Part shown: positions 27,071-35,962 of the stretch, in pieces
How the letters are laid out: every line of letters starts with the position of its first letter
Position numbering within the stretch: position 1 is the stretch's first letter
Assembly (NCBI RefSeq): GCF_003865015.1
Contig: NZ_BHVV01000001.1
Coordinates: 620,001 to 684,000 of the forward strand
Length of the DNA: 64,000 bases
Source: Sulfurisoma sediminicola
Lineage (GTDB): Bacteria; Pseudomonadota; Gammaproteobacteria; Burkholderiales; Rhodocyclaceae
Reading direction: 5' to 3'
Program-made: the position numbers and the translations under genes
The notes under the pieces: generated by a model
Seen by the model: only the letters and a program-made list of their open reading frames with translations
What the model was told of the DNA's origin: nothing
Database searches by the model: none

Positions 27071-28159
27071 ATGATGCCGTCCTGCGGGCGCCGACTATTG
27101 CTGGCTGCCGCACTGGCCGTCGCGGCGGGGATGCTTGCGCCGTTCGCGCGCGCCGAGGACGTGCTGCATCTCTACAACTGGAACAACTACATCTCCGACG
27201 ACACCCTGCGCCGCTTCGAGCAACGCTGCGGCTGCCGCGTCAGGCAGGACTACTACTCCGACAACGAGGAAATGCTGGCCAAGCTCGAAGCCGGCGCGGT
27301 CGGCTACGACCTGCTGGTACCCACGGGCAACGCGGTCGAGTCGCTGATCCGCCGGCGAGCGCTGCGGCCGCTGGACAAGGCGCGGCTGCCGCACCTGGGC
27401 AACGTCAAGCCCGAGTTCGCGAACCCGTGGTTCGACCCGGGCAACCGCTACTCGGTGCCCTATGCCAGCACCGTCACCCTGATCGGCTACAACGTCGAGA
27501 AGCTGCGCTCGCTCGGCCTGCCGACCGACAGCTGGGCACTGATCTTCGAGCCGCGCCACCTCGAAAAAATCCGTGGCAAGGTCACAGTGCTCAATTCGCA
27601 GCGGGAGCTGATGGCGGCTGCGATGAGGTATCTGGGCCATTCTGTGCAGGAGCGCGACCCGACCAAGTGGGAAGAAGCCGAGCGCCTGATCCTGCGCGCC
27701 AAGCCCTACTGGGCGACCTTCTCCAACAGCACCTACATCAAGGACCTCGCCATCGGCAACATCTGGGTCGCCCACGGCTACAGCAATGACATGTTCCGCG
27801 CCCGCGAGGACGCGAAGGCCGCCGGCCGGCCCTTCGGCATCGGCTTCACCACGCCGAAGGAGGGCGCGGTGCTCGCCGTCGACAGCTTCGTGCTGCACAA
27901 GTCGGGCGGCCGTCCGGACCTCGCCCACAAGTTCATCGACTTCATGCTCGAGGGCGAGAACGCCGCCGACGTTTCCAACCTGATCGGCGCCGGCAACACC
28001 AATGCCGCGGCGATGCCGCACATCCGGCCGGAGATCGCGGCCGAGCCGGCCATCTTCCCGCCGCCGGCAACATTGCGACAGCTCGAGATGCTGCGCGACT
28101 TCGACCCGAAGCTGCGCCGCACCCTGTCCCGCATGTGGACCGAGATCAAGGTGCGCTGA
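27071..28159 (+). CDS. potD: Periplasmic polyamine-binding protein PotD/PotF-like
   Basis: A 362-residue secreted solute-binding protein: signal peptide (RRLLLAAALAVAAGMLAPFARA), then LYNWNNYISDDTLRRFE typical of PotD/PotF, and conserved ligand-region segments SVPYASTVTLIGYN and WVAHGYSNDM. The start is taken at 27071; an ATG at 27035 overlaps the dodecin stop and would add 12 residues before the signal peptide. It should deliver putrescine or spermidine to PotABC. Confidence 0.9.
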   Translation: MMPSCGRRLLLAAALAVAAGMLAPFARAEDVLHLYNWNNYISDDTLRRFEQRCGCRVRQDYYSDNEEMLAKLEAGAVGYDLLVPTGNAVESLIRRRALRPLDKARLPHLGNVKPEFANPWFDPGNRYSVPYASTVTLIGYNVEKLRSLGLPTDSWALIFEPRHLEKIRGKVTVLNSQRELMAAAMRYLGHSVQERDPTKWEEAERLILRAKPYWATFSNSTYIKDLAIGNIWVAHGYSNDMFRAREDAKAAGRPFGIGFTTPKEGAVLAVDSFVLHKSGGRPDLAHKFIDFMLEGENAADVSNLIGAGNTNAAAMPHIRPEIAAEPAIFPPPATLRQLEMLRDFDPKLRRTLSRMWTEIKVR

Positions 28160-28205
28160 GCCAGCCGGCCGGCCGGTGGTTCAAGCGCCGGGCCTGCCGC
28201 CGGGT

Positions 28206-28247
28206 TTGACACAGGTCAATCCCGCACCCCGGCCGTCCCGCTATAGT
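28206..28247 (+). promoter_or_regulatory. FNR/ANR box and -10 of the ubiUVT promoter
   Basis: TTGAC-N4-GTCAA (28206-28219) is a perfectly symmetrical FNR-type site. A TATAGT -10 lies at 28242-28247, which places the FNR site close to -41.5 from the expected start point, the position for class II activation. This fits low-oxygen induction of the oxygen-independent ubiquinone genes that follow. Confidence 0.8.
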
Positions 28248-28274
28248 GCCGCATCCCAACGTGTTCCCCGAACC

Positions 28275-29288
28275 ATGACCACCCCCGCTTCCATCGAGCT
28301 GGTCTGTCCCGCCGGCGGCCTGCCCGCGCTCAAGGCCGCCGTCGACCACGGCGCCGACTGCGTCTACGCCGGTTTCCGCGACGAGACCAACGCGCGCAAC
28401 TTCAACGGCCTCAACTTCGACGACAAGGCGCTGGCCGAGGGCGTGAAGTACGCCCACGCCCGCAAGGCGAAGGTGCTGATCGCCCTCAACACCTTCCCGC
28501 AGGCATCCAACTGGAGCCGCTGGACCGCCGCCGTCGACCGCGCCGCCGGCCACGGCGTCGATGCCGTGATCCTCGCCGACATGGGGCTGATGGACTACGC
28601 GGCGAAGAAGCATCCGAACCTGCGCCTGCACCTCTCGGTGCAGGGCTCGGCCACCAACTACGAGGCGATCAACTTCTACCGCGAGCGTTTCGGCATCCAG
28701 CGCGCCGTGCTGCCGCGTGTGCTGTCTCTCGCGCAGGTCGAGCAGGTGATCAAGAACACCCCGGTCGAAATCGAGATCTTCGGCTTCGGCGGCCTCTGCG
28801 TGATGGTCGAGGGCCGCTGCGCCCTCTCGGCCTACGCCACCGGCACCTCGCCCAACTGCCAGGGCGCCTGCTCGCCGGCCAAGAGCGTGCGCTGGGAGCA
28901 GACGCCGCAGGGCATGGAGACGCGGCTCAACGGCATCCTCATCGACAAGTTCGCCGACGGCGAGCGCGCCGGCTACCCGACGCTGTGCAAGGGCCGCTTC
29001 GAGGTCGACGACGAGACCTACTACGCGATCGAGGAGCCGACCAGCCTCAACACCATAGAGATGCTGCCCGAGTTGCTGCGCATCGGCGTGCGCGCGATCA
29101 AGATCGAGGGCCGCCAGCGCAGCCCCGCCTATGTCGCCCAGGTGACGCAGGTATGGCGCGAGGCCATCGACGCCTGCAAGCGCGACGCCACCCACTTCGC
29201 GCCCAAGGCGGCGTGGATGGCCGAGCTGAACAAGGTGTCGGAAGGCCAGAGCCACACGCTCGGCGCCTACTACCGCCCCTGGAAGTGA
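28275..29288 (+). CDS. ubiU: Oxygen-independent ubiquinone hydroxylation protein UbiU
   Basis: A 337-residue U32 family protein. Cys residues in [26 protein letters not shown] and TLCKGRF match the 4Fe-4S site of UbiU. With UbiV it hydroxylates the quinone ring without oxygen. It is the first of the ubiU-ubiV-ubiT operon, behind an FNR-type box. Confidence 0.93.
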   Translation: MTTPASIELVCPAGGLPALKAAVDHGADCVYAGFRDETNARNFNGLNFDDKALAEGVKYAHARKAKVLIALNTFPQASNWSRWTAAVDRAAGHGVDAVILADMGLMDYAAKKHPNLRLHLSVQGSATNYEAINFYRERFGIQRAVLPRVLSLAQVEQVIKNTPVEIEIFGFGGLCVMVEGRCALSAYATGTSPNCQGACSPAKSVRWEQTPQGMETRLNGILIDKFADGERAGYPTLCKGRFEVDDETYYAIEEPTSLNTIEMLPELLRIGVRAIKIEGRQRSPAYVAQVTQVWREAIDACKRDATHFAPKAAWMAELNKVSEGQSHTLGAYYRPWK

Positions 29289-29290
29289 GC

Positions 29291-30151
29291 ATGAAAATCT
29301 CCCTCGGCCCCCTGCTCTATTACTGGCCGCGCCAGCAGGTCTTCGACTTCTATGCAGATGTCGCGGCCATGCCCGTCGACATCGTCTATGTCGGCGAAAC
29401 GGTCTGCTCGCGCCGCCACGAGCTGCGCCTCGAGGACTGGCTCGACGTCGCCGCCAGGCTGCGCGACGCCGGCAAGGAAGTCGTGCTGTCGACGCTGACG
29501 CTGATCGAATCCGAGTCCGACCTCAAGGCGCTGCGCCGCACCATCAGCGCCGACTTTCTGACGGAAGCCAACGAGATGGGGGCGGTGCGGCTGTGCGCCG
29601 AATCCAAGCGCAGCTTCGTCGCCGGACCGACGCTCAACGTCTTCGGTCCCGAGACGCTGCGTTTGCTCGCCGAAATGGGCGCGACGCGCTGGGTGCTGCC
29701 GCCGGAGGCCACGCGCGAAATGCTGCAGGGCCTGCAGGCGGGCCGTCCCGCCGGCCTGGAGACGGAGGTCTTCGCCCACGGCCGGCTGCCGCTGGCCTAC
29801 TCGGCGCGCTGCTTCACCGCGCGGCGCTTCAACCTGCAGAAGGACAGCTGCGAGTTCAAGTGCATCGACTATCCGGAGGGCATGGCGCTCAAGACCCGGG
29901 AGGGCGAAGCCTTCCTGACGCTGAACGGCATCCAGACGCAGTCGGCCAAGACCTATAATCTGTTGGGCGAACTGCCGCAACTGGTCGCCGACGGCGTCGA
30001 CGTTCTGCGCATCAGTCCCGAACACGCCGGCACCCGCGCGCTGGTCGAACAGTTCAGCGCCGCGCTCGCCGGAGACGTTGCGACCGTCCCCGCCGATGAC
30101 TGCAATGGCTTCTGGTACGGCAGACCCGGATTGGAACTGGTAAAGACATGA
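29291..30151 (+). CDS. ubiV: Oxygen-independent ubiquinone hydroxylation protein UbiV
   Basis: A 286-residue U32 family protein, starting 2 bases after ubiU. The 4Fe-4S cysteines are in [20 protein letters not shown] and [14 protein letters not shown]. It forms the anaerobic hydroxylase with UbiU. It overlaps ubiT by four bases. Confidence 0.93.
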   Translation: MKISLGPLLYYWPRQQVFDFYADVAAMPVDIVYVGETVCSRRHELRLEDWLDVAARLRDAGKEVVLSTLTLIESESDLKALRRTISADFLTEANEMGAVRLCAESKRSFVAGPTLNVFGPETLRLLAEMGATRWVLPPEATREMLQGLQAGRPAGLETEVFAHGRLPLAYSARCFTARRFNLQKDSCEFKCIDYPEGMALKTREGEAFLTLNGIQTQSAKTYNLLGELPQLVADGVDVLRISPEHAGTRALVEQFSAALAGDVATVPADDCNGFWYGRPGLELVKT

Positions 30152-30660
30152 ACAGGACCTTCACGCTTCCCGCCTTCATCCTGCCCGCGGTTTTCGCGCG
30201 CCTCGGCCCGAAGCTGCCCCAACTGCCGCCGACGCTGGCGCTGGTTGCGGCGCTCAATGCAGCGCTCGGCCGTCTGCTGCCGCGCGAGCCGCTCGAGCCT
30301 CTGCTCGGCAAGCGGGTCACCATCAAGGTGCTCGATGCCGGGATGACGCTGCGCTTCGCCTACGGCGAGCGCGGCTTCCGCCCCTCCTTCGACACCGCGC
30401 CGGCCGATCTCGCCATGTCCGCCCGCGCCCGCGACTTCCTCGCGCTGCTGCTGCGCGAGGAGGACCCCGACACTCTGTTCTTCAGCCGGCGCCTGCTGAT
30501 GGAAGGAGACACCGCGCTGGGCCTCCAGGTCAAGAACACACTCGACGGTATCGACCTGCCGCGCCTCGACCCGGCCACGCTGAAATCCCACCTCGCGCCG
30601 ACGGCGCTGCTTGAACGCTTCGTCGCACGACTCGCGCAGCGTGCGGTCCCGCACCACTGA
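30148..30660 (+). CDS. ubiT: SCP2-domain ubiquinone factor UbiT
   Basis: A 170-residue protein with an SCP2 sterol-carrier fold, the anaerobic counterpart of UbiJ that binds lipid intermediates. Gene order ubiU-V-T with overlapping ends (ATGA at 30148) supports the name. The end overlaps the next gene by 20 bases. Confidence 0.9.
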   Translation: MNRTFTLPAFILPAVFARLGPKLPQLPPTLALVAALNAALGRLLPREPLEPLLGKRVTIKVLDAGMTLRFAYGERGFRPSFDTAPADLAMSARARDFLALLLREEDPDTLFFSRRLLMEGDTALGLQVKNTLDGIDLPRLDPATLKSHLAPTALLERFVARLAQRAVPHH

Positions 30661-31726
30661 ATCTGCCGCGGCGGCCGAGTCCAGGCTGCCGCTCTACCTC
30701 GCAAGCGCCTACACGCTGCTGGCGGTCTACGGCAGCCTCTATCCCTTCTCGGGCTGGCGCGATTCCGGGGTACCGCTGACCGAGTTCCTCGGCGCCGCGT
30801 GGCCGCGCTATTACACCGCTTTCGATCTCGTCGCGAACTTCGTCGCCTACCTGCCGCTCGGCTTTCTTTGGGTGCCGGCGCTGCGGCCGCTGATCGGCAC
30901 GGCGGCGGCCGTCGTCGTCGCCACCTCGGTCGGCACGGGCTTCAGCCTTTCGGTGGAAATGCTGCAGAACTTCCTGCCCAGCCGCGTGCCCTCCAATGTC
31001 GATCTCGGCGGCAACGCGCTGGGGACCCTGGCCGGCGCACTGGCCGGCGCGCGCTGGGGCCGGGCGCTGCTCGACGGCGGCCGCATCGATGCGCTGCGCC
31101 GCAAGTTCCTGATGCACGGCCGCGCCGGCGACGTCGGCCTGCTGCTGATCGCGCTGTGGCTGCTGGCCCAGCTCAACCCCCTGACGCTGCTGTTCGGCAC
31201 CGGCGAGCTGCGCAGCCTGCTGGAACTGCAGGCGCCTCTGCCCTACTCGGCGCAAGCCTTCGCCGACATCGAGGCGGCCACGGTCTGCGCCCAGACCGTG
31301 GCCATCGGACTCATCGCCGGTCGTCTCGCCCGTGGCTCGCAGCGCGAGCGCCAGGCATTGGCGCTCGGCCTCGTCGGTGCGGGCCTGCTGGTCAAGACCC
31401 TGGCGCTGGCGTTGCTGATGCAGGGCGCCCAGGCGCTCGCCTGGGCCACGACGGGCAGTCTCGTCGGGCTCGGCGCCGGACTGCTCATCCTTATCGCCGT
31501 GACGCCGGCGCCGACCTTCCTGCGACAGGCGCTGGCGGCGCTGGCATTGCTGGTCGCCACGGCGCTGGTGAATCTGGCGCCCGACAATCCCTACCTCATC
31601 AACACGCAGCATTTCTGGTTTGCCGGCCAGTTCCTCAACTTCAACGGCGCGACCAGCCTGGCCTCCTCGCTGTGGCCCTTCCTCGCACTGCCCTGGCTGT
31701 TCCTGCTGAGACCCCGCCATGAGTGA
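30641..31726 (+). CDS. VanZ family membrane protein
   Basis: The 361-residue protein with about ten membrane helices begins with a VanZ-type domain (LVANFVAYLPLGFLWVPAL ... SLSVEMLQNFLPSRVPSNVDLGGN). The second half has further helices without a named domain. The GTG at 30641 is a likely start, giving a 20-base overlap with ubiT; earlier TTG starts are possible. VanZ proteins have no settled biochemical role outside glycopeptide resistance, where they lower teicoplanin binding. Confidence 0.8.
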   Translation: MRSRTTESAAAAESRLPLYLASAYTLLAVYGSLYPFSGWRDSGVPLTEFLGAAWPRYYTAFDLVANFVAYLPLGFLWVPALRPLIGTAAAVVVATSVGTGFSLSVEMLQNFLPSRVPSNVDLGGNALGTLAGALAGARWGRALLDGGRIDALRRKFLMHGRAGDVGLLLIALWLLAQLNPLTLLFGTGELRSLLELQAPLPYSAQAFADIEAATVCAQTVAIGLIAGRLARGSQRERQALALGLVGAGLLVKTLALALLMQGAQALAWATTGSLVGLGAGLLILIAVTPAPTFLRQALAALALLVATALVNLAPDNPYLINTQHFWFAGQFLNFNGATSLASSLWPFLALPWLFLLRPRHE

Positions 31727-32054
31727 AATCATCGACCGCATCCACGACCTCCCAACCCTGCGCGACGCGCTGCGCGAATTCGCCGAGGCGCGCGACTGGC
31801 GCCCCTATCACACGCCGAAGAACCTGGCGATGGCAATGATCGTCGAGGCCGCCGAGCTGGTCGAGCATTTCCAGTGGGCCACACCCGAGGAGAGCATGGC
31901 GCTGCCGCCGGCCAAGCTGCTCGAGGTGCGCGAGGAAGTCGCCGACACCCTGATCTACCTCGTCGAACTCGCCGACGCGCTCGACATCGATCTGATCGCC
32001 GCGGCCCGCGATAAGATCGCGAAGAACGCCATCAAATACCCCGCCCCTAGGTAA
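31719..32054 (+). CDS. MazG-like nucleotide pyrophosphohydrolase
   Basis: A 111-residue all-helical protein of the MazG-like/RS21-C6 group. Metal-binding EAAELVEHFQW and EEVADTLIYLVELAD carry the ExxE...ExxD pattern. It probably hydrolyses non-canonical dNTPs. It overlaps the VanZ gene by 8 bases. Confidence 0.88.
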   Translation: MSEIIDRIHDLPTLRDALREFAEARDWRPYHTPKNLAMAMIVEAAELVEHFQWATPEESMALPPAKLLEVREEVADTLIYLVELADALDIDLIAAARDKIAKNAIKYPAPR

Positions 32055-32059
32055 GGACC

Positions 32060-32371
32060 ATGAGCCACTTCAAATACCACGTATTCTTCTGCACCAACCA
32101 GCGCGAAGGCGGCGAGATGTGCTGCAACAACCACGGCGCCGCCGACGTGCGCGACTACATGAAGAAGCGCGTCAAGGAGCTCGGCGACAGGATCCCCGAG
32201 CGCGTCCGCATCAACACCGCCGGCTGCCTCGACCGCTGCGACAAGGGTCCGGTGATCGTCGTCTATCCCGAGGCGACCTGGTACACCTACGTCGACCGCG
32301 AGGACGTCGACGAAATCATCGAGTCGCACCTGATCGGCGGCAAGGTGGTGGATCGTTTGAAGGTCGACTAG
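32060..32371 (+). CDS. Thioredoxin-like 2Fe-2S ferredoxin
   Basis: A 103-residue protein with the thioredoxin-fold 2Fe-2S ferredoxin pattern: [18 protein letters not shown] and later [25 protein letters not shown]. Cys residues before the first helix and in the GCLDRC loop hold the cluster. The electron partner is unknown. It lies five bases after the MazG-like gene. Confidence 0.9.
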   Translation: MSHFKYHVFFCTNQREGGEMCCNNHGAADVRDYMKKRVKELGDRIPERVRINTAGCLDRCDKGPVIVVYPEATWYTYVDREDVDEIIESHLIGGKVVDRLKVD

Positions 32372-32373
32372 CC

Positions 32374-33012
32374 GTGTCCCGCCACGAGCGCGTCCTGCTC
32401 GACGGGCCGGACGGAAGGATCGAGGTCTTCGTCGAACCCCACACGCCAGCGACCGGCATCGCGCTGGTCGCCCACCCCCACCCGCTGTTCGGCGGCACTG
32501 CCGACAACAAGGTGGTGACGACGCTGGCCAAGGCCTTCCGCGAACTCGGCTGCGCCACGCTGCGGCCGAGTTTTCGCGGCGTCGGCGGCTCCGAGGGCGA
32601 GCACGACCACGGCATCGCCGAGACCGAGGACCTGCTCGCGGTGCATGCCTACGCCCGCGGCCGCTTCGGCGCCGGGCTGCCGATCTATCTCGCCGGCTTC
32701 TCCTTCGGCGCCTACGTGACGACGCGGCTGGCCAAGCGGCTCGCGGCCGAAGGCGATGCCGCTCGACGCATGGTGCTGGTCGGCACCGCGGCGGGTTTCG
32801 TCGAAGGCGCAAGAACCTACGAAACCGAGGCCGTCGCGCCCGACACCGTCGTCATCCACGGCGCCGACGACACCACCGTGCCGCTCGCCAACGTGCTGCG
32901 CTGGGCCGAGCCGCTCGAACTGCCGGTGACGGTGATCCCCGGCGCCGACCATTTCTTCCACCGCAAGCTGCACCTGATCCGCAACGTCATCCACGCCGCG
33001 TGGAACCGCTGA
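32374..33012 (+). CDS. Alpha/beta hydrolase
   Basis: A 212-residue hydrolase of the short dienelactone-hydrolase-like type found widely in proteobacteria. It starts at a GTG two bases after the ferredoxin stop. HPHPLFGGT is the oxyanion region, GFSFGAY holds the nucleophile Ser, GADDTTVPL the acid Asp, and [11 protein letters not shown] the catalytic His. The substrate is unknown. Its end overlaps the next gene by 13 bases. Confidence 0.88.
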   Translation: MSRHERVLLDGPDGRIEVFVEPHTPATGIALVAHPHPLFGGTADNKVVTTLAKAFRELGCATLRPSFRGVGGSEGEHDHGIAETEDLLAVHAYARGRFGAGLPIYLAGFSFGAYVTTRLAKRLAAEGDAARRMVLVGTAAGFVEGARTYETEAVAPDTVVIHGADDTTVPLANVLRWAEPLELPVTVIPGADHFFHRKLHLIRNVIHAAWNR

Positions 33013-33911
33013 CCGTCCGCGACCTGCACAAGTCCTACGCCGGCCGCGAGGTCGTCGCCGGCATCTCGTTCACGCTGAAGCGCGGCGAGTGCTACGGCCT
33101 GCTCGGTCCCAACGGCGCCGGCAAGACCACCACGCTGCGCTGCTGCCTCGGCCTCACCGCGCCGGACTCGGGCGCAATCACGCTGGTGGACGAGCCCGTG
33201 CCCGAGCGGGCGCGCTTGGCCCGCGCGCGCGTCGGCGTAGTGCCGCAGTTCGACAACCTCGATCCCGATTTTTCCTGCGCCGAAAACCTGCTGGTCTATG
33301 GCCGCTACTTCGGCATGAGCGACGCGGCGATCCGCGCCCGCATCCCGCAGTTGCTCGAATTCGCCGGGCTGGCCGGCAAGGAGGGCGCGAGCATCCGCAC
33401 GCTCTCCGGCGGCATGAAGCGGCGCCTGACGCTGGCACGCGCGCTGGTCAACGACCCCGACCTGCTGATCCTCGACGAGCCGACCACGGGGCTCGACCCC
33501 CAGGCACGCCACCTGATCTGGGAACGCCTCAAGCGCCTGATCGCCGACGGCAAGACCATCCTGCTCACCACCCACTTCATGGACGAGGCCGAGCGGCTGT
33601 GCGGCCGCCTCGCCATCATGGACGCCGGCCGCATCATGGTCGAGGGCGCGCCGCGCGAGCTGATCAGGAGCCAGATCGAGCCGCAGGTGGTCGAGGTCTA
33701 TGGCGAGGATGCCCCCGGCTGGGCGCAGGCCGAGGCCGCCACGTTCGCCCAGCGCTGCGAGGTCAGCGGCGAGACCGCCTTCTGCTACGTCGCCGACGCC
33801 GCACCGCTGCTCGAGCACCTCGCCGCACGGCCGCAGCTCGCCACGCTGCATCGTCCGGCGAATCTCGAGGACGTGTTCCTCAAGCTCACCGGCCGGGACC
33901 TCAGAGACTGA
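33000..33911 (+). CDS. ABC exporter ATPase, NodI/DrrA-like
   Basis: A 303-residue ATPase with Walker [10 protein letters not shown], signature LSGGMKRR, Walker B LLILDEP and switch TTHFMDEAE; the C-terminal extension after residue 230 is typical of NodI/DrrA. It starts at a GTG inside the hydrolase gene and its stop overlaps the permease start, so the pair forms an ABC-2 exporter of unknown substrate. Confidence 0.9.
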   Translation: MEPLTVRDLHKSYAGREVVAGISFTLKRGECYGLLGPNGAGKTTTLRCCLGLTAPDSGAITLVDEPVPERARLARARVGVVPQFDNLDPDFSCAENLLVYGRYFGMSDAAIRARIPQLLEFAGLAGKEGASIRTLSGGMKRRLTLARALVNDPDLLILDEPTTGLDPQARHLIWERLKRLIADGKTILLTTHFMDEAERLCGRLAIMDAGRIMVEGAPRELIRSQIEPQVVEVYGEDAPGWAQAEAATFAQRCEVSGETAFCYVADAAPLLEHLAARPQLATLHRPANLEDVFLKLTGRDLRD

Positions 33912-34672
33912 TGGAACTCTCGCCGCGCGCCTTCGCCGTCTGGCGCCGCAACTTCCTGGTGTGGAAGAAGCTCGCACTGCCGTCGATCCTCGGCAATCTC
34001 GCCGACCCGATGATCTACCTCTTCGGCCTCGGCTACGGCCTCGGCGGGCTGCTGCCGCAGGTGGGCGGCACCAGCTACATCGCCTTCCTCGCCGCCGGCA
34101 CCGTCTGCGCCTCGACCATGAACGCCGCCTCCTTCGAGGCGCTCTACTCGGCCTTCTCGCGCCTGCACGTGCAGAAGACCTGGGAGGCGATCATGAACGC
34201 GCCGGTATCGCTCGACGACGTCGTCGCCGGCGAACTGCTGTGGGCGGCGACCAAGGCGACGCTGTCGGGCGCCGCAATCCTGCTGGTGATGGCCCTGCTC
34301 GGCTTCGCCCATGGCGCACAGGCGTTGTGGGTGCTGCCCCTGATCTTCCTCACCGGGCTGGTCTTCGCCGCGCTGGGCCTCTGCGTCAGCGCGGTGGCGC
34401 CGTCCTACGACTTCTTCATGTACTACTTCACGCTGTTCATCACGCCGATGACCCTGCTCTCGGGCGTGTTCTTTCCGCTGGAGCAACTACCTGCCGCCTT
34501 TCAGGTCGCGGCGCAGGCCCTGCCGCTGACCCATGCCGTGGCCCTGGCCCGGCCCCTGCTCCTGGGACAGGCGCCCCCCATGATCTGGCCCCATGTCGCC
34601 TTGCTCGCCGCGATCACGGCCATCGCCTTCGTCGGCGCCCTCGCCCTCGCCCGCCGCCGCTTGCTAAAATAG
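33911..34672 (+). CDS. ABC-2 permease, NodJ-like
   Basis: A 253-residue permease with six membrane helices and the ABC-2 signature region FPLEQLPAAFQVAAQALPLTHAVALARPLLLG. It pairs with the NodI-like ATPase. Nod-factor export is not implied; such pairs occur widely in betaproteobacteria. Confidence 0.9.
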   Translation: MELSPRAFAVWRRNFLVWKKLALPSILGNLADPMIYLFGLGYGLGGLLPQVGGTSYIAFLAAGTVCASTMNAASFEALYSAFSRLHVQKTWEAIMNAPVSLDDVVAGELLWAATKATLSGAAILLVMALLGFAHGAQALWVLPLIFLTGLVFAALGLCVSAVAPSYDFFMYYFTLFITPMTLLSGVFFPLEQLPAAFQVAAQALPLTHAVALARPLLLGQAPPMIWPHVALLAAITAIAFVGALALARRRLLK

Positions 34673-34781
34673 GCATTTCGCAGAACCGGTCTGATGCACC
34701 GCAACAGGGCGACCTAACCGCCCACGCCCCATTTCGGGGCATTCGCCCCATGGAAGCCCACGGCCAGTCAAGGACTTGGCA

Positions 34782-34798
34782 CTGGCACGCCCGTTGCT
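34782..34798 (+). promoter_or_regulatory. Sigma-54 (RpoN) promoter of the TorF-like porin
   Basis: CTGGCACG-N4-TTGCT matches the -24/-12 consensus TGGCACG-N4-TTGC at every defined base. It lies 51 bases before the porin start. rpoN itself is at 47042-48499. An activator-binding site further upstream was not identified. Confidence 0.78.
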
Positions 34799-34848
34799 AT
34801 AGCTTAGCCAAAGCCTTTCCCAATTCGAGAAACTTCAGGAGCCCCATC

Positions 34849-35886
34849 ATGAATCTCAAACTCAAAGCCCTCGCCGTCGCGCTGCCCCTGGCCTTCGCCG
34901 CCTCGTCCTACGCCGCCGATGAGCCCAAGAAGGATGCCGAGCCGGCACCCGACTGGAGCTGGACCGGCCACGTCGACGCCAACAGCGCCTACTACCTGCG
35001 CGGCATCACCAACACCTACGGCAACAACAAGTGGGAAAAAGGCGCGCCCGCGACATACGCCAACAAGGGCGACGCCAAGGTCTCCAACAGCTGGGGCGAC
35101 GCGCCGGAATCGCGCGATCCGGCCATGCAGTGGGGCTTCGACATCACCCACAGCAGCGGTTTCTACGTCGGCTACTGGGCCTCGACGCTGACCTACTCCT
35201 ACAAGAAGGTCGGCGAGTCGTACGATATCTACAAGAAATCCCTTGCTGGCGGCCCCCCGGTTCCCGGCGCCGGCTTCTACGATAGCGAGAAGTCCATCGA
35301 GAACGACATCTACGGCGGCTACACCGGCAAGGTCGGCGACCTCGGCTACGACCTCGGCCTGACCTACTACTACTACCTCGACGGCACACACTCCAACGCG
35401 CCGGAAACCAAGATCAAGCTGACCTACGGCGAATTCGGCCTGCAGGCGCAGACCCTGCTCGAGGACACCATCTGGGGCAACCAGGCCGACACCTACTGGT
35501 CGCTGACCTGGACCAAGCCGCTGCCCTACGACATCACCTTTACCGCCAACGCCGGCTATTACACCTACGGCAAGGAAGGCAAGTATCTTGGCAGCAAAGA
35601 TACCGCGAAAGGCGGCTCGCCGACCTGCAACAGCGCCGCCGGATCGGGCCAGACCAACGGCTTCTTCTTCGTCAATGGCTGCTATGAAAGCTTCAACACC
35701 AACGGCACCATCAACCGCGATGCCAAGGTCGTCAGCGGCGCCTTCCGCCACCTGATCCTCGGCATCGCCCAGCCGATCGGCGAGACCGGCCTGACCTGGA
35801 ACGCCCAGGCCATCATCTCGGGCTACAACCGCTTCAACATCAAGCAGGACGACAAGCTAACCGTCGGCATCGCCTACGCCTTCTGA
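34849..35886 (+). CDS. TorF family outer-membrane porin
   Basis: The 345-residue protein has a signal peptide ending in SSYAAD and a barrel rich in Tyr, Trp and Gly that ends in an aromatic residue (GIAYAF), as outer-membrane barrels do. The first strand WSWTGHVDANSAYYLRGITNT matches the TorF/TIGR02001 putative porin family. AGGAG lies 7 bases upstream of the ATG. Transcription appears to depend on RpoN, so the substrate may be tied to nitrogen or carbon status. Confidence 0.85.
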   Translation: MNLKLKALAVALPLAFAASSYAADEPKKDAEPAPDWSWTGHVDANSAYYLRGITNTYGNNKWEKGAPATYANKGDAKVSNSWGDAPESRDPAMQWGFDITHSSGFYVGYWASTLTYSYKKVGESYDIYKKSLAGGPPVPGAGFYDSEKSIENDIYGGYTGKVGDLGYDLGLTYYYYLDGTHSNAPETKIKLTYGEFGLQAQTLLEDTIWGNQADTYWSLTWTKPLPYDITFTANAGYYTYGKEGKYLGSKDTAKGGSPTCNSAAGSGQTNGFFFVNGCYESFNTNGTINRDAKVVSGAFRHLILGIAQPIGETGLTWNAQAIISGYNRFNIKQDDKLTVGIAYAF

Positions 35887-35935
35887 GTTTTCCCGTTTCT
35901 CCCCCCGCGACGATCTTCCCCGATCTCGCGTTCAA

Positions 35936-35962
35936 CGCCGGGCTGGACCCCCGGCGTTTTTT
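35936..35962 (+). terminator. Intrinsic terminator of the TorF-like porin gene
   Basis: CGCCGG and CCGGCG (35936-35941 / 35951-35956) form the stem and are followed by TTTTTT (35957-35962). The T run overlaps the stop codon of the convergent coiled-coil gene. Confidence 0.85.
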
